A stretch of DNA of 64,000 nucleotides from Ampullaceana balthica (taxonomy: Eukaryota > Mollusca > Gastropoda > Lymnaeidae), in NCBI GenBank assembly GCA_944989445.1, contig CALYLW010001191.1, forward strand, positions 141,205-205,204. The letters are read 5' to 3'. Under the pieces are notes generated by a model. That model worked only from the letters and a program-made list of their open reading frames with translations, did no database searches and was not told the origin of the DNA. The position numbers were made by a program, and so were the translations under genes. This document shows positions 12,018 to 23,816 of this stretch, piece by piece (within the stretch, counting starts at the first letter, position 1; each line of letters opens with the position of its first letter).

Positions 12018-12154
12018 AGGTAGGTGTGAAATACTGGTACTGGGGGCGCACATGGGGCGTGATAGACTGGTACTGGGGGCGCACATGGGGCGTGATAGAC
12101 TGGGGGCGCACATGGGGCGTGATAGACTGGGGGCGCACATGGGGCGTGATAGAC
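12018..12154. repeat. 26/33-bp minisatellite, 4 units
   Basis: Units of 26 bp (ggggcgcacatggggcgtga plus tagact), with some lengthened to 33 bp by an extra ggtactg. The homologous array at 61757-62225 has about 16 units. Confidence 0.92.
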
Positions 12155-12504
12155 TTGTTGTATTTTATAGTCATTAATATTTGGTACAAGTTATTTAAAA
12201 AATGGATTTTTAAACAAAATATTTATTTGATATTAACAGGTTATAAGTACATGAAATGGGTAAATTAAGGGTAAGGGATCCGACACTGATGGTAGGGGTG
12301 CCCGACTTTGTTGTTTGAGGGTGCTGACAATGGTAGTGATGTGGATGCATTAAATGTGGTAATGGTCAAGCTTTATTAAAATAGTGTCCATTTGATACCA
12401 GTTTGTATCAAGTCAAAATGTAAACAATAAAAACATTTTCTAGTAATAATTCATAAGTACATGGGAATGTAGGAGGTAGGGTGCCAACACTGGTGGTTAG
12501 GGCG
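12155..12504. other. Spacer between two arrays
   Basis: AT-rich, with gggtgcc-type fragments near 12295 and 12478 that resemble unit edges of the neighbouring arrays. No gene. Confidence 0.5.
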
Positions 12505-12945
12505 CACATAGGGCGTGGTGTTGTGGTGTACATGGGGCGTGGTGTTGTGATGTACATGGGGCGTGGTGTTGTGGTGTACATGGGGCGTGGTGTTGTGATG
12601 TACATGGGGCGTGGTGTTGTGGTGTACATTGGGCGTGGTGTTGTGGTGTACATGGGGCGTGGTGTTGTGGTGTACATGGGGCGTGGTGTACATGGGGCAT
12701 GGTGTTGTGGTGTACATGGGGCGTGGTGTTGTGGTGTACATGGGGCGTGGTGTTGTGGTGTACATGGGGCGTGGTGTTGTGGTGTACATGGGGCGTGGTG
12801 TTGTGGTGTACATGGGGCGTGGTGTTGTGGTGTACATGGGGCATGGTGTTGTGGTGTACATGGGGCGTGGTGTTGTGGTGTACATGGGCGTGGTGTTGTG
12901 GTGTACATGGGGCATGGTGTTGTGGTGTACATGGGGCGTGGTAGA
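12505..12945. repeat. 24-bp G/T-rich minisatellite, about 18 units
   Basis: The unit is gtggtgttgtggtgtacatg plus gggc, with one short unit near 12685. 24 is divisible by three, so long repetitive frames appear on both strands. It lies immediately 3' of the peptidase-like exon on that gene's strand. The second copy (62373-62637) has about 11 units and is more diverged. Confidence 0.94.
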
Positions 12946-13031
12946 GGGTGTTGTCTATTACAACAATCAACAGTTGATACAAGTTTGTATAAAGTATATA
13001 AAATATTATAACATTGTTTACATTATAGATA

Positions 13032-13943
13032 TTAGCTCACGTCCCAACCAGCGCCACTAAAATTTCTTCCCTCAGAGTTGACCCCACTGTGGACATGGCG
13101 GCCATACAACCAGCCATCAACATACCCCAGTGGGTGGACATAAGCCCCACTACTGCCTGGACATGTACATGTTGTGTACGTGTACTTGGTCCTATCATAA
13201 CTCACCTTGTACATGTCTATCCAGTGTCCTACAGAGATCTGTTTAGGACATCCATGTGGATGTGATACTATCCATGTCAACTTGTCTCCACATCTCTTGT
13301 ATTTGTTGTTTACTTTCTCCCATAGATCATCCCAGTGGTCCCACATCTTGTCCAGTTTGTTCAGTAAATCTACGTCACATGTCACACATTTCCAACACAC
13401 ACCAGTCTTCCTCAATGTTTGCCACCCACACCGTCCAGCCATCAAGAGTGACCAGTGGACTATCTTGTCTATCAAAGAACAATCTACACGTGGTGTGTCT
13501 CGCCTCAAGGTCATCAAACACCACGTGTGTGGCCGTGTCCATCCTTACCTCCCCCCACACTGTGCTGGGTGTGTCCGAGTGTTGACACTTGTGACATGGA
13601 CAAGTTCCCTTGTTGTATTTAATGTTTACATACCTCACCTTCCCAGTCCCTACTCTCATGACGTCACTTCCTCTCATGTTATAAAATGCATATGGTTGTT
13701 TGGTGTTTGGCCAAAACTCTGGTCTCTCTGTACTGGTCATTTTAACATCTACCCTGACAGTGAGGTCAGCTTCAGCTTTGATGCACTCAACTAGGAGGTT
13801 GTCATGGTAACCTTCAGGCAGGTGATTGATGTTAAAATCGTTGACAGGTATAAACTGTTTGTGACCTGGATCCTTCTTACAGCCAACAAGATGTTTGTGT
13901 AGATCTGCTTCTCCTCCTTCTGACACCTGGGTTTCATGTGTAC
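13032..13943 (-). pseudogene. Trypsin-like (PA-clan) peptidase-like protein, main 3' exon, frameshifted
   Basis: The exon begins after a ttgtcag acceptor (boundary 13943) with GTHETQVSEGGEADLHK and ends at a TAA at 13032-13034. Elements that look like a PA-clan serine peptidase occur in order: MRVGTGKVRYVNI (barrel strand), MDTATHVVFDD (TAxH-type histidine), CVTCDVDLLNKL (DxxLL-type aspartate) and CPGSSGAYVHPLG (GxSG-type serine). Activity is not shown, and the serine loop is GSSG and not GDSGG. Compared with the homologous exon at 62728, one extra C near 13391 shifts the frame between the His and Asp segments, so this copy cannot encode the whole domain unless it is a sequencing error. It joins exon B in phase. 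Confidence 0.65.
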
Positions 13944-14138
13944 CTGACAAGGTCATCAAAGAAAGTACATTTTAGTCCATGTGTTACACCTGTCTCTCTT
14001 CTATTATCTCTATTGAAATAGATTTCATTTAGTCTATTATTTCATTTCAATAGATTCAAAGATTAATTTCTATTATGAATTATGAGACATTTTTGTTTAA
14101 ATCATAGAAAGTGTCAAAAAAGTAAAATGTTAAAAATT

Positions 14139-14475
14139 ATATCAACATCCAATAAACGTGAATATAGAATGTTGGATACAACAATGATAGCCGTTGAAAT
14201 TAAACTGTTGTATTGTTATATATCAACATCCAATAAACGTGGATATAGAATGTTGGATACAACAATAATAGCCGTTGAAATTAAACTGTTGTATTGTTAT
14301 ATATCAACATCCAATAAACGTGGATATAGAATGTTGGATACAACAATAATAGCCGTTGAAATTAAACTGTTGTATTGTTATATATCAACATCCAATAAAC
14401 GTGGATATAGAATGTTGGATACAACAATGATAGCCGTTGAAATTAAACTGTTGTATTGTTATATATCAACAAATA
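14139..14475. repeat. 81-bp minisatellite, 4 units, intronic
   Basis: Units start at 14141 and 14222 and continue every 81 bp, containing ggatatagaatgttggatac. The array lies in the intron between exons B and C. The equivalent intron at 63820-64000 holds a different 57-bp array that shares the same ggatatagaatgttggatac core. Confidence 0.93.
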
Positions 14476-14491
14476 TATAAAAGGAGTTTAC

Positions 14492-14764
14492 CACAGAAAA
14501 TATCTGAAAGATCCTTCTTGTTGCATTTGACATTTGGTTCAGCAACCTGACTGTCATTTATGTCATCTTCCAGGTTGTCATCTGTGTCATCTTTCAGGCT
14601 GTCATCTGTGTCATCTTCTTGACTGTCATCTGTGTCATCTTCCAGGCTGTCATCTGTGTCATCTTCCAGGCTGTCATCTGTGTCATCTTCTCGGCTCTCC
14701 TCAGTGTCATCTTCTTGACTGTCATCTGGTTTATTTTTTTCTTGGCTTTGTTCTTTAAGATGAT
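14492..14764 (-). CDS. Acidic-repeat exon B of the peptidase-like gene
   Basis: On the minus strand this segment is bounded by an ataattag acceptor (14765) and a donor reading G|gtaaac (14491). Its 273 bases fit phase 1 on both sides: it takes one base from exon A and gives one to exon C. It encodes HLKEQSQEKNKP, then about seven acidic octapeptides of the DDTDDSLE type (24-bp units, about 14560-14735), then AEPNVKCNKKDLSDIFC. The acidic stretch is likely a disordered linker. The tail PNVKCNKKD resembles PDVKDGSCDKKD in exon A, suggesting exon duplication. Start codon and 5' exons were not found. Confidence 0.65.
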
Positions 14765-14988
14765 CTAATTATGATATAAATCAAATATGTTATATTTACA
14801 ATAAGGCAATATTATAATGATTCATGTCTTTCTCACACGTCTTTCTTTCTCGCTCTCTCTCTATTTCTCTCTCTCTCACTTTCTCTTTCTCTCTCTCTAT
14901 TTCAATTCAACTGGGATAATTGAAGATGTTCAATAAAGTTTTCATTATATGTTGTACATCCATCAAATTTATATCAACATGATATTAC

Positions 14989-15094
14989 CTGAGCGAAAAC
15001 TTGATTGATCTTTCTTGTCACAGCTGCCATCTTTGACATCTGGTTTGTCCGTCATGTATGTTAAATTCACTGTGGATGTGCTCTTGGCAATATT
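14989..15094 (-). CDS. Exon A of the peptidase-like gene
   Basis: Minus-strand segment with acceptor ttattcag (15095) and donor CTCAG|gtaata (14988). It is 106 bases long and open as NIAKSTSTVNLTYMTDKPDV then KDGSCDKKDQSSFRS, leaving one base that combines with the first two of exon B to make a codon. Three exons with matching phase-1 junctions are hard to get by chance. This is the most 5' exon I can support; upstream lies (CT)n-rich and AT-rich DNA. Confidence 0.6.
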
Positions 15095-15358
15095 CTGAAT
15101 AAGGTAGTTATTTGATATATTAATAAAATCAATTCTAAATTAACTCTTGTATTCTAAATATTTCTTTCTATTTTTCTGTCATATGTTATATCTATATCAG
15201 TTTTATTCTCAATCTCTCTCCCTCTGTTGATCTCTTTGTCACTGTCTTGTCTCTCTTTTACTCTCTTACACATTATTTATCTTATTAGAACGCTTTCTCA
15301 CTCTCTCTCTTTTCTCTCTTTTGACGCTTTCTCTTTCACTCTCATTTTTTATGTTTTA

Positions 15359-15389
<31 letters not shown>

Positions 15390-16560
15390 GTCGCTCTCTT
15401 ACTTTTTCTCTCTTCGACGCTCTCTCTCTCTCTCGGACGCTTCCTGTTTTGTAACTCATTGAAACTCTGAAAATAGAAAAAAATAATTAAACAATTATAA
15501 AAAATTGCAAAATAACTATTTTATTAATTTAAAAAATATATACATATTTTATATTCGATTAAAAATATACATTTTATTTGAAAGATACTTGTTCATATTT
15601 GTCCCATTTATTGACAATGTGAGTACATAAGCGCGCGAGAAAAGGGCTGTGTTATTAAATTTCGCTAGTTTTATCTGACTAACTGTAGCAGAAAAAGTTC
15701 AGATTCAGAACTATGTCAACTTTTAATAATTTTTACAAACACGCTAATCAATTATTTAAAAGAAATAAAAACTGTATGTACACATTGTTAGACATCTGCT
15801 CAGTTAAAATTAAATAAAAACGGTAAGTACGGTCAAAAGAGTTTCAAGTTATGTCAGCTAGTGAATATCTTCCTTGGAATGATCAAAAGATTCGTCTGTC
15901 GTCTGCAATAATTATTTAATAGATGGGCCATATCAATACTTACATACTACAACTACGAATTATGAGTACTTAAAATTCAACCTTTCATTAAAACAAATTT
16001 ATGCATTTTAAATTATAAAAAAATAGATTCTTTTTTAATAGACAATTATTCAAAATATTGGAACCATTTTAGTTATATATCAATTAATTTTAAACAAATA
16101 TAAAAGCCATAAATTAATTATTTTTAAGAGTAATCGACCGAACATTTGAATTATGCGATCTAAAATTATTATACAATTACTAAAACAGCATCAGGAAAAT
16201 GTTTAGCGGACTTAAACATTAAAAATTAATTATAATAATAAAAATCTTTCTTAGTGTATGAATAGCTTTAATTTATATATTGCTTTTTTTAAAAAATAAA
16301 TAATGAACATAACATATACATTTTTAATTAAAATATAAACTAAAAACTAATTTCATTAAATATGTTTTTTAAAATTATTTTTAAATTGTATTTGATTCCG
16401 ACGTTTTCATTAGTTACTATGGATACATGACGCGCATGATTGTAAGCTGACACACAGGCTTATCACTTAAACTAAATTTATTAAATATATTAGAAATACT
16501 TTTAATTAATTGCACACAAATAACAAAACGTATTAACTATGCTACTATTTCTGATGTGGT
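15095..16560. other. AT-rich DNA with (CT)n tracts; probable upstream intron
   Basis: Contains CT/AG microsatellite runs at about 15220-15440 (a smaller one lies at 14835-14900). Near 15470 a minus-strand ttttcag followed by an open SFNELQNRKRPRE stretch could be an exon edge, but the frame runs straight into the microsatellite and I do not call it. The remainder is over 75% A+T with no recognised feature. Confidence 0.4.
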
Positions 16561-17060
16561 AATAGCTAATACCATTCTAAAGAATGGGTACCTAACACTA
16601 CATGTAGTTAGGCGGCTGGGTAATGCGTGAAACAAACAAAGCCGTGGCCTGTGAGCGCTGCATCACTTGCCAACAGATCATCTGTCATGGTCTGTGGACG
16701 CAACTATCTTCTGCATAGAAGGAGCGTCTGTATAGATAAGATAAGATAAAGAGACTCTCGGCATAGGTGACCTAGTCTTAGAGTCGAAATCATACAATCA
16801 TACAATTTGAAATTTAGGCACTTCATACTCATTCGCGCATCGTTTTGCGCATGTCGTAAATTTACGGAAAAACTTTTTCGGAACATTTTTATTAGCTCTA
16901 CGGGGACCCCCGAAATACGCGTTTTACGTCACAGTTATCCAAAAAACCAATGAATTTTGTCATTGGGTAGTCTAATAATAGTCTTCCGGTGACGCTATCA
17001 CTTTTTTAGCTACGAGGTTTCCCTGGAGAATTTTCTGTGTCTCTTCCAACATCGGTAAGC
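16561..17060. other. Locally GC/CpG-richer segment, possible promoter and 5' leader
   Basis: Against AT-rich flanks this stretch has several CpGs (cgcgcat, cgcgttttacg, ccggtgacg) and a donor-like sequence tcg|gtaagcc at 17053-17060. It could be a transcription start region with a non-coding first exon on the plus strand, or an old transposon. No TATA box or open frame settles it. Confidence 0.2.
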
Positions 17061-20000
17061 CACTCAATGTCTCAATCATTCTATATTTAGTTAAAATACC
17101 GTACTCGGACTAAAACATTCGGAATTACCATATTAATTGTGTTTAGAAAATCATTGATTGCATTACTGTAGCCTTCCACCATAAGTGGTAGACCTTCACT
17201 ATTGTCACAGAACATCGGCACCGTAAAAAAAAATGGCCGACTTTTTTTATTGTACACCGGCGGGATAGTGCTACAAGAAAGACTATTATTAACAATAGAT
17301 TATGCATATTTGCAATCTTTGAACATCCGAGTAAATACAAATTAAACAATGCCATTTAAATTAAAATAATTTAGAAATGATGATAATACTTTTAAAAAGT
17401 CAATAATGATCTAAGATGAATGAAAATAAATCGATGAAATTATAATGAAGGAACACTCATCTTAAATATTAATATTTAGGGGTTCTTTTTATTTTTGGCC
17501 TTTTTAATACTTAATTATTAATTATAAACTATATACATATCATATTATGTATATAATTAATTGTGCCAATACAATGTAGTTGCCAAGAGCCTATACTATA
17601 GTAATAGTATCTACTGTAAAGAAACTTTAAATAAAATCTTAATAATAAAATTGTAATGATAAATAAACATTTAATTAATTAATTAAAGTTTAATTTGGTA
17701 CTTCAAATATTAAATAACTTATTGAACTTTAATTTGATTGCAATAAATAAAGTTTACAATATTAATATTATGATGGAACAATATTTTTAATTTATAAATG
17801 TAACTAAAAATATTTTTTCCCCCAGTTAGACCATACCTTGTAAAATGTCTGTAAACCTTAAGGATTTTGACAGTTTGGTAGAAAGCTTTGCCCAAAACGG
17901 GGTGCATTATTATGAATGGCTTTACATTCTACCCTTATACTAGATGTGCCAGCAAGAAGGAAGGGATGAACGTTGCTGTTATTGCACTTGACGAAGCCTA
18001 CCGGAAAGATTCAAGCTATGTTTAAAACCAAACAGGGATTTCATTCAAATTTTATCACGGCAGTATACTTGTATGGTTGTTAAAAATATTTCATTTTTAA
18101 AAAGACATTGAAATGTCTGGATGAAAATCCTTGATCTTTTCATTCAGCCTGCAACTGCAAGGACACCAGTCCAAAAGAAGAAAAAGATGGAGCCATCCAG
18201 CTCTTTTGACATTTCTCCAGTAATACATGATGAATATATTCCACAAATATCACAGATTATTCCACAGTCTTTAGAGGTAGCTGGGGTATTTAAAGACTCA
18301 GGCCATCAAGAGGAGGACAGAGAGGGTTGCTGAGCTTAGAAGCGAGAAGTCAGAACTCAAGACCTTTTATTAAACGTTAGTCATTGCTAAATGTCACAAT
18401 AAATTATAAATTAATTTCTTTTTTTTTCAGGAGCTTTTCATCTTTTTCCTCAGATAAGATTATTATTTATTCTTTGCCTTGATTCACAATAAATATTATG
18501 CTTTTGGTTCAAGTTTTTACATTGTTATTTTACATTGTTAATATCTTTGATTTTTGTTTAAAAAAATATTGATAAATATTTTTCTTTTCTTTTTTTTGTA
18601 GGTTTTCTTTAAAGTTTCCATTTGAATAATTGATATATGCATTATATTAATTATATTTGTAATGCTAATTCTTAAACTGAGATTATGATAATTTTAAATT
18701 TTTATTATTTTTTAAAAAATTTTGTACCCTTGTGTTAAATTAAAATTTACAAAATAAAATTTTGAGCAGCTTTCTAGACCCTTTGTTGCTAATTGTGTTG
18801 TATATTGCATTAAGAATATATCCTGAAAATTTGGTGCAGCTATCTATACAAATAAAAAAGTTGTGTGTGAAAGAGTAAGAAAATTAAAATTTGGGTCACA
18901 AGTTTTCGAAGTTAATTATATAGGTTATATAAGGGGCAAAAAAAATGGACAAAAAAATTCATAACTCCACTTCTATAAAAGATAGAAAGACAAAACAAGT
19001 ATTTTTGAAAAGCTCTTAGCAAGCCCTTTAAAATGATATATTATTTAAGCCTATTGGACAACATTTAAATTTTCTGTCAAAGTACCTAAATTACAATGAA
19101 TGTGATTTAATTTACAGTGTGAAGTGAAGATTGCAAAGTCTGTGACAGTGTTACTTTTAAAATAAAAACAATAATGAAAGCTATTTCAAAATCCTATAAA
19201 TAAAGTTTATAGAGTATATTTAAAACATAAACTCTGTAGACTATACAATTTAGACTATAGTCTATAGCCTTTTGAGACTATTCAACTATTGACTATTGAT
19301 ATTGCCTTTGCCTTTAGACTTTAGTTTTAAGTTATAGACTTCACAAGTATTGAGTTATCAAAGTCACAGTCCTGATAGACAGCATACAGATACAATACCT
19401 TTGCTATTAAAATAATACAAATTGTTTATAAAAATGTACTAAGTCTAAAAATCAAGAACAGAGATTACTATATTATTTAGATTATTTATATATCAATTTT
19501 TATGTATTAAAATGATTGGTTTCGTGATTGCTATTTTTATCCTGTTCCTATTTATACTTTTAGTACTCAGGACATCGCCTTACACTTAATTATTAATAAT
19601 ATTTAGTAAATTTCATTTAGCATCAATTTAATTAATTATTAATTATTAAACAAAATATTATTTAATTCTACTTTTTTACAATATTTATTTAAGAAAGAAA
19701 GAAATAATTTTCACCTGGTTATTGATACACACTAACAAATAGCATTAGATAATGAAAATTACATTAGTTAATAGTATTTATTTATTTAAAAGGAGGTGTC
19801 CAATATAAACTTTATATTTATTAAACTTACATATAATGATGTTGATCCAAAATATATTGTAATTATTCAAATTATTATTTCATTATAATTGTTTTTGTTT
19901 TTTTTGGCATTAAAAAAATGTTTAAATATGCATTATATTTATAAATATCTTTTCAAAATATGTGTGTTAACACACACAAATAATTTTCTTGTAGTGTTTT

Positions 20001-20290
20001 TTTTTCTTTCTTGTGATTGCATAGTAATAAAGGGAAAGAAAGCAATTAAGTATAATGTATAATATAAAATCATAAAATATTTTTTAATAAATTAAATTTT
20101 ACTAGTTTTGTAACAAGTACTGGAGAAAATGGAAATTATTTTTAGCTTTAAAAATATCATAAAGATTTTTGTCACCTTAGATATTGTGTTTCTAATTTTT
20201 TAATTTAAATGTAAGTAAAATTATTTCTTTAAAATATGCATTGTTTTATCAACATAACTTAAGCTGACACAAATATAGTGTTATATTTTA
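17061..20290. other. Very AT-rich single-copy DNA
   Basis: Apart from a short coding-like relic at 18160-18373, no gene, array or transposon end is recognised. Homopolymer and TTAAT-type runs dominate. Confidence 0.5.
18160..18373 (+). pseudogene. Coding-like relic of an unrecognised protein
   Basis: A plus-strand frame reads RTPVQKKKKMEPSSSF and continues DISPVIHDEYIPQISQIIP to AGVFKD. One base later, a second frame continues with TQAIKRRTERVAELRSEKSE and a stop at 18371. The basic, helix-forming second part looks more protein-like than the first frame's own ending, so a single frameshift in a former coding exon is plausible. I do not recognise the family. Flanks are AT-rich. Confidence 0.25.
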
Positions 20291-21724
20291 TAGGGGTCTA
20301 CCGATATGCCTTTTTGCCGATATTGCCGATACCGATATTACCGATATTTTTTTTGCCGATATGAGTGCCGATATGAGTATTTGTTAGGACAAAAACCAGC
20401 GGTAATATTTGATGACGTCATTCTTAAATTTATCACTCGTAATTATTTATCTTTTATATTAGGGGACTACCGAACTGCATTTTTGCCGATATTACCGATA
20501 TTTTTTTCCGATATGAGTGCCGATAGGGTATTTGTTAGGACAAAAACCAGCGGTCATATTTGATGACATCATTCTTAATTTTATCACTCCTAATTATTTA
20601 TCTTTTTTATTAGGCGATAAGTATTTTTGCCGATATTACCGATATTTTTTTCCGATATGAGTGCCGATATGAGTATTTGTTAGGACAAAAATAACAGCTG
20701 TCATATTTGATGACGTCATTCTTAAATTTATGACTCGTAATTATTTATCTTTTATATTAGGGGACTACCGAACTGCATTTTTGCCGATATTACCGATATT
20801 TTTTTCCGATATGAGTGCCGATATGAGTATTTGTTAGGACAAAAATAACAGCTGTCATATTTGATGACGTCATTCTTAAATTTATCACTCGTAATTACAT
20901 GTATTTATATTTTATAATTAAAGGGTCAGCCGATATCCAGTTTTGCCGATATTACCATTTTTTTTCCCGAAACGAAGTTTCCGATGTGTTTACAAGTTCC
21001 AGATCATGACCTACATAGGACTCATAACAAAACGAACAGTCCTTTATAAAAATGTACAAGCAAAATTAGGAAGTCCTTTTGAAACTTCAACCTTGACTCA
21101 TAATTATTTATTCTAACCAATAGTTTAATGGCTTTTGCACACGGCCACCTTTTATGAATGAAACAATGAGATCTAATAGTAATAGAATGAAAATGAGGTT
21201 GAAGGTTGAATGGTTGCCAATGACAACAAGTCTTCACACGGTACATTTTGTTATTCCATACGAAACGAAATGTTTTAGACATCTGCGATTCTGCGTGCAT
21301 CTTTGCTATTAGAGCAATTACGTGAACATAATGTTTACATGTTATACATTTATTAGAGATATTACGGTATACTGGCATCGGCATTATTTACACAGTATTT
21401 CTGAGTATACGAAAATCGGCCGATACCTAAACAATATCAAAGCACATGGCACACTGTATCGTGGCTGCACATATTAATACTAGGACTCTTTTGACTATTT
21501 CAATACCGGTATCGGGGTCGATATATTAATTTGTCGAGATATTGTAAATCTAATTGATAGTTTTTTTTGTTTCCGTTTTTTTGGGGGGGGGGTCAAAATG
21601 TCACTTTTTATGAAATATCGGTGACGTCAATATCGGGACCTTTACATGCTACCGATACCGATATTGCCGATATCCAGATATCGGTGCCGATATATCGGCT
21701 GGCCGATATATCGGTAGACCCCTA
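20291..21724. mobile_element. 1.43-kb hAT-type MITE with TIRs and 8-bp target duplication
   Basis: The ends are inverted repeats: left taggggtctaccgatat, right the same on the opposite strand. Both continue into ccgata-rich subterminal repeats. The direct flanks are atatttta at 20283-20290 and atatttta at 21725-21732, a perfect 8-bp target duplication typical of hAT insertions. No transposase frame is present. About four internal direct repeats of 145-154 bp (20340-20960) each contain a near-copy of the terminal sequence (taggggactaccga). Most of them also contain a palindromic tgacgtca (20413, 20711, 20865). Confidence 0.85.
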
Positions 21725-23624
21725 ATATTTTATCAATGTCATCTTCTATGTAACACTCAAATGACATATTTATAATACTATAATGAATTATTATTTTTTA
21801 AAAAATAATATTTTAATGAAACCCATTAATCAGACTTTTTTTTAAAATTTAATGCTTCAAGAACATTCTTAAAATGTTATTAATTATAAGTCTTTTTAAG
21901 TTTTGTTTTGTTCCATACATTTTTATCCAACCTATTTAATAACAAATGATTTAAATTAATATAATTTAAATGATTCAATTAAAAGAAACTAAAGTAATAT
22001 TTATTTGTATTTGTTTTTTTTCCCTTATTATTGTGTAATAATATAAAATTTAGTTATACAACTATTGATAATAAAACAAGCCTGTTCCTGGAATGAAAGA
22101 CAAATTGAAACATAATAAAATATGGGATTTTCTTATGTTTGCAATAGGTCATGAAATATTATCTTTATTCCTACCCTGTTATAATTATATTAATTTGTTC
22201 AGTATAATATAAATGAAATTGAATTTTCTGTGACTTCACTTTATTTTAAAAAAATTTTATGAAAACTTTTTTCTTTGTCAGCAAACATTGGATTGATCTC
22301 TTTATTTTAAAGCATTTAATATATAATATTTTTTGTAAATGAATACACTTTGATACAATAGATATGTACACTTTGATACAATAGCTATGTACAGTTTTCA
22401 ATAATGTAACTCTTGTCTACTACTAATAAGAGATTTGTTTGTTTTTTTTATTGAGAAAATTTATTGTCTAAATCCCTTATATAATCTGACACCTCTATAT
22501 TTTATATTTAATCACTGTCATTTTCTTCTTAACACTCAATGACATCTTTATAATGTCTTAATTAATTATTATCAGTAATACTTAAATGTGATCCATATTT
22601 TATATTATGACATTGCATTTTACAATAAAAAGAACATAGGTCTCCTTCCCATATTTTGAAGAAAATGTTTTACATTACATGTAACTTTATCAACTTAAAT
22701 TGAATAACTTAAAAGAAACACAGAAATATCTTTGTGAACTTTTTTTAAATAAAAGATTAATATTAGTATTAAATTATATTGTCTTGTATTGATTGTGACT
22801 AAATATATTATGTATATATTAGTTTATTAACAATAATTTCAATAGGCTCAACTGTCTTTTTAATGTTTTTTGTTATACAGCTTTAAGAGTAAGTCATACT
22901 TCTTTATCAATAAACACATCTTGAACAATACAATTAAAATTTACAATATATCACTCTATTATTTCCTATCTGCTTTTGATAAAAGAACTTTGTTTTTCTT
23001 ATTGATAATTTACATTTTATATCCTATAGAGCAACGGTTGTCAAACTGCGGTTTGCGAGACGCATCCGGGTCTTATGAGTTCAAATTGCAGCTAGCGTAC
23101 AATTTATGAAAGATATGTTACAAGTATTTGTGGAATATTTCCAAGCCAGGTTTAATGACCCATAATAGTGCTTAAATGCGGCTCTCAAAATTTTGTTTAT
23201 ATTTAAAATGGCTCTCAGAAACCAAAGGTCTAGTCACCCCTGCTATAGAGTGTTTAAAAAAATTTATCTTTACAGATATTTGTTTTAAATTCTTGATCTT
23301 CGGTTGTTCAATTAAGAAAAAAAACTACAATATTAATAAAAAATGATAAATGTTTGTAGATTTAAAAAATAATAGAATAAACAAAATTAACAAAAGAAAT
23401 ATTATTATTACCTCTTTAGCAGTTAGAATTTAATTTGGTCTAAATGCTGACATTATTGATGTAGATGAATGTTACAATTGTTTAAACTATGTTTAACATA
23501 TATTTAATTTGTTTTCACTCAAAGCATTTTTTCAATGTAATAAAATATTTAAAAAACGTCTTAGCTACATAAGGTACTCACCTCCATAATTCTTGATCAA
23601 AGTTAAATAACTGGAAGATTCACT
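21725..23624. other. AT-rich single-copy DNA
   Basis: No gene recognised. Around 23030-23240 there is a short stretch of more balanced composition (caacggttgtcaaactgcgg, gcggctctcaaaa and ggctctcagaaacc) that resembles old hAT-type terminal sequence, but no partner end was found. Confidence 0.4.
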
Positions 23625-23816
23625 TATACCAGTCAGAGACAATTACCTGGTGATTTAATGTGGATTATATTTTATACCAGTCAGAGACAATTACCTGGTG
23701 ATTTAATGTGGATTATATTTTATACCAGTCAGAGACAATTACCTGGTGATTTAATGTGGATTATATTTTATACCAGTCAGAGACAATTACCTGGTGACTT
23801 AATGTGGATTATATTT
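23625..23816. repeat. 48-bp minisatellite, 4 units
   Basis: Four nearly perfect 48-bp units beginning tataccagtcagagacaatt at 23625, 23673, 23721 and 23769. Confidence 0.95.

Larger units (their letters stand above)
5625..14480. repeat. Compound segmental duplication, copy 1
   Basis: From 5625 the sequence matches 54389 onward in the same orientation, about 48.76 kb away. The order is identical: 29-bp array, 36-bp array, SINE, LINE fragment, a second 29-bp array, spacer, 52-bp array, 26/33-bp array, 24-bp array, peptidase-like exon, then an intronic array. Unique spacers are clearly diverged by scattered substitutions and small indels, so the two copies are real and not an assembly echo. Array lengths differ strongly, except the 35-unit array at 9029. 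The right limit is uncertain because the second copy reaches the window end. Confidence 0.93.

Noticed and set aside
16704..17355. Short minus-strand frames near the CpG-richer segment
   Set aside because: No homology, no splice support, and in AT-rich DNA where such frames are expected by chance.
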